From Atribacterota bacterium (GTDB lineage Bacteria > Atribacterota > Phoenicimicrobiia > Phoenicimicrobiales > Phoenicimicrobiaceae), in the NCBI GenBank assembly GCA_030666935.1, contig DAOUWX010000107.1, forward strand, positions 1 through 6,329: a DNA stretch of 6,329 nucleotides. Direction: 5' to 3'. The notes under the pieces are model-generated. The model searched no databases. It was not told the DNA's origin and was given only the letters and a program-made list of their open reading frames with translations. Positions 6,199-6,329 of this stretch are shown in pieces; the first letter of the stretch is position 1, and each line of letters starts with the position of its first letter. The position numbers were made by a program, and so were the translations under genes.

Positions 6199-6233
6199 AA
6201 TTAGTCGTTAGTGAATAGTTAATAGTCGTTAGT
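6199..6233 (+). repeat. Heptamer-built 35-nt repeat arm, copy 3 (downstream of grpE)
   Basis: It begins 7 nt after the grpE stop. It reads AGTCGTT (6203), AGTGAAT (6210), AGTTAAT (6217), AGTCGTT (6224), then a decayed AGTGTAA. It agrees with copy 1 at 33 of 35 positions, with the outer 21 nt exact, and has the same orientation. No inverted partner is seen before the window ends, so it is either the left end of a second element or a solo arm. Confidence 0.85.
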
Positions 6234-6238
6234 GTAAA

Positions 6239-6308
6239 TTCAAGATGCAAGTTTTCAGTTTAATAAAGTTAAAAAATTAAAGCTAAAAGCGAAAAACCTA
6301 ATTCAAGA
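6239..6308 (+). repeat. Degenerate heptamer run downstream of grpE
   Basis: Related 7-mers keep one phase over 70 nt: TTCAAGA (6239), TGCAAGT (6246), AGTTAAA (6267), AGCTAAA (6281), AGCGAAA (6288) and TTCAAGA again (6302). Units between them are more decayed. The remaining 6309-6329 is AT-rich with nothing recognisable. No terminator, promoter, CIRCE or gene start was seen in 6193-6329. Confidence 0.4.
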
Positions 6309-6329
6309 GCATTAAATAAAAAGAGTTCA

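Overview
This window comes from an AT-rich bacterial chromosome. It carries five genes, all on the + strand: the 3' part of murJ (lipid II flippase), then lepA (EF-4), hemW (radical-SAM heme chaperone), hrcA (heat-shock repressor) and grpE (DnaK nucleotide-exchange factor). The order lepA-hemW-hrcA-grpE is the classic arrangement of Bacillus and many other Gram-positive or deep-branching bacteria, where dnaK and dnaJ follow grpE. The window ends 137 bases after grpE, so dnaK is expected but not seen. The low GC, the perfect CIRCE operator and the gene order fit a Bacillota-like organism or a low-GC candidate phylum (an Atribacterota-type bacterium is a guess). The sequence alone does not settle the taxon.

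Layout. Bases 1-4109 are a tightly packed block: murJ and lepA are 3 nt apart, and lepA and hemW 14 nt apart. No promoter or terminator is evident inside it, so it is probably one transcript for envelope, translation and heme functions. Bases 4110-4488 are non-coding. They hold a 258-bp repeat-bounded element (4108-4365), an octamer array, a sigma-70-type promoter (4410-4438) and a textbook CIRCE operator (4450-4476). The hrcA-grpE unit follows from this promoter. HrcA should repress its own operon through CIRCE, and GrpE works with the DnaK system that is expected downstream. Bases 6193-6329 are again non-coding and open with a further copy of the same repeat.

The genes are ordinary and complete apart from murJ, which the window edge truncates. 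The unusual part is the non-coding DNA. Both gaps are built from short tandem units: 7-mers of the AGTCGTT/AGTGAAT type that form 35-nt arms, other 7-mer runs that hold a constant phase for 50-70 nt, and two 8-mer arrays. I do not recognise this family. A mobile or MITE-like element, or a genome-wide family of degenerate heptamer/octamer repeats, are the leading readings. No CRISPR array, tRNA, rRNA, riboswitch or protein-coding novelty was found.
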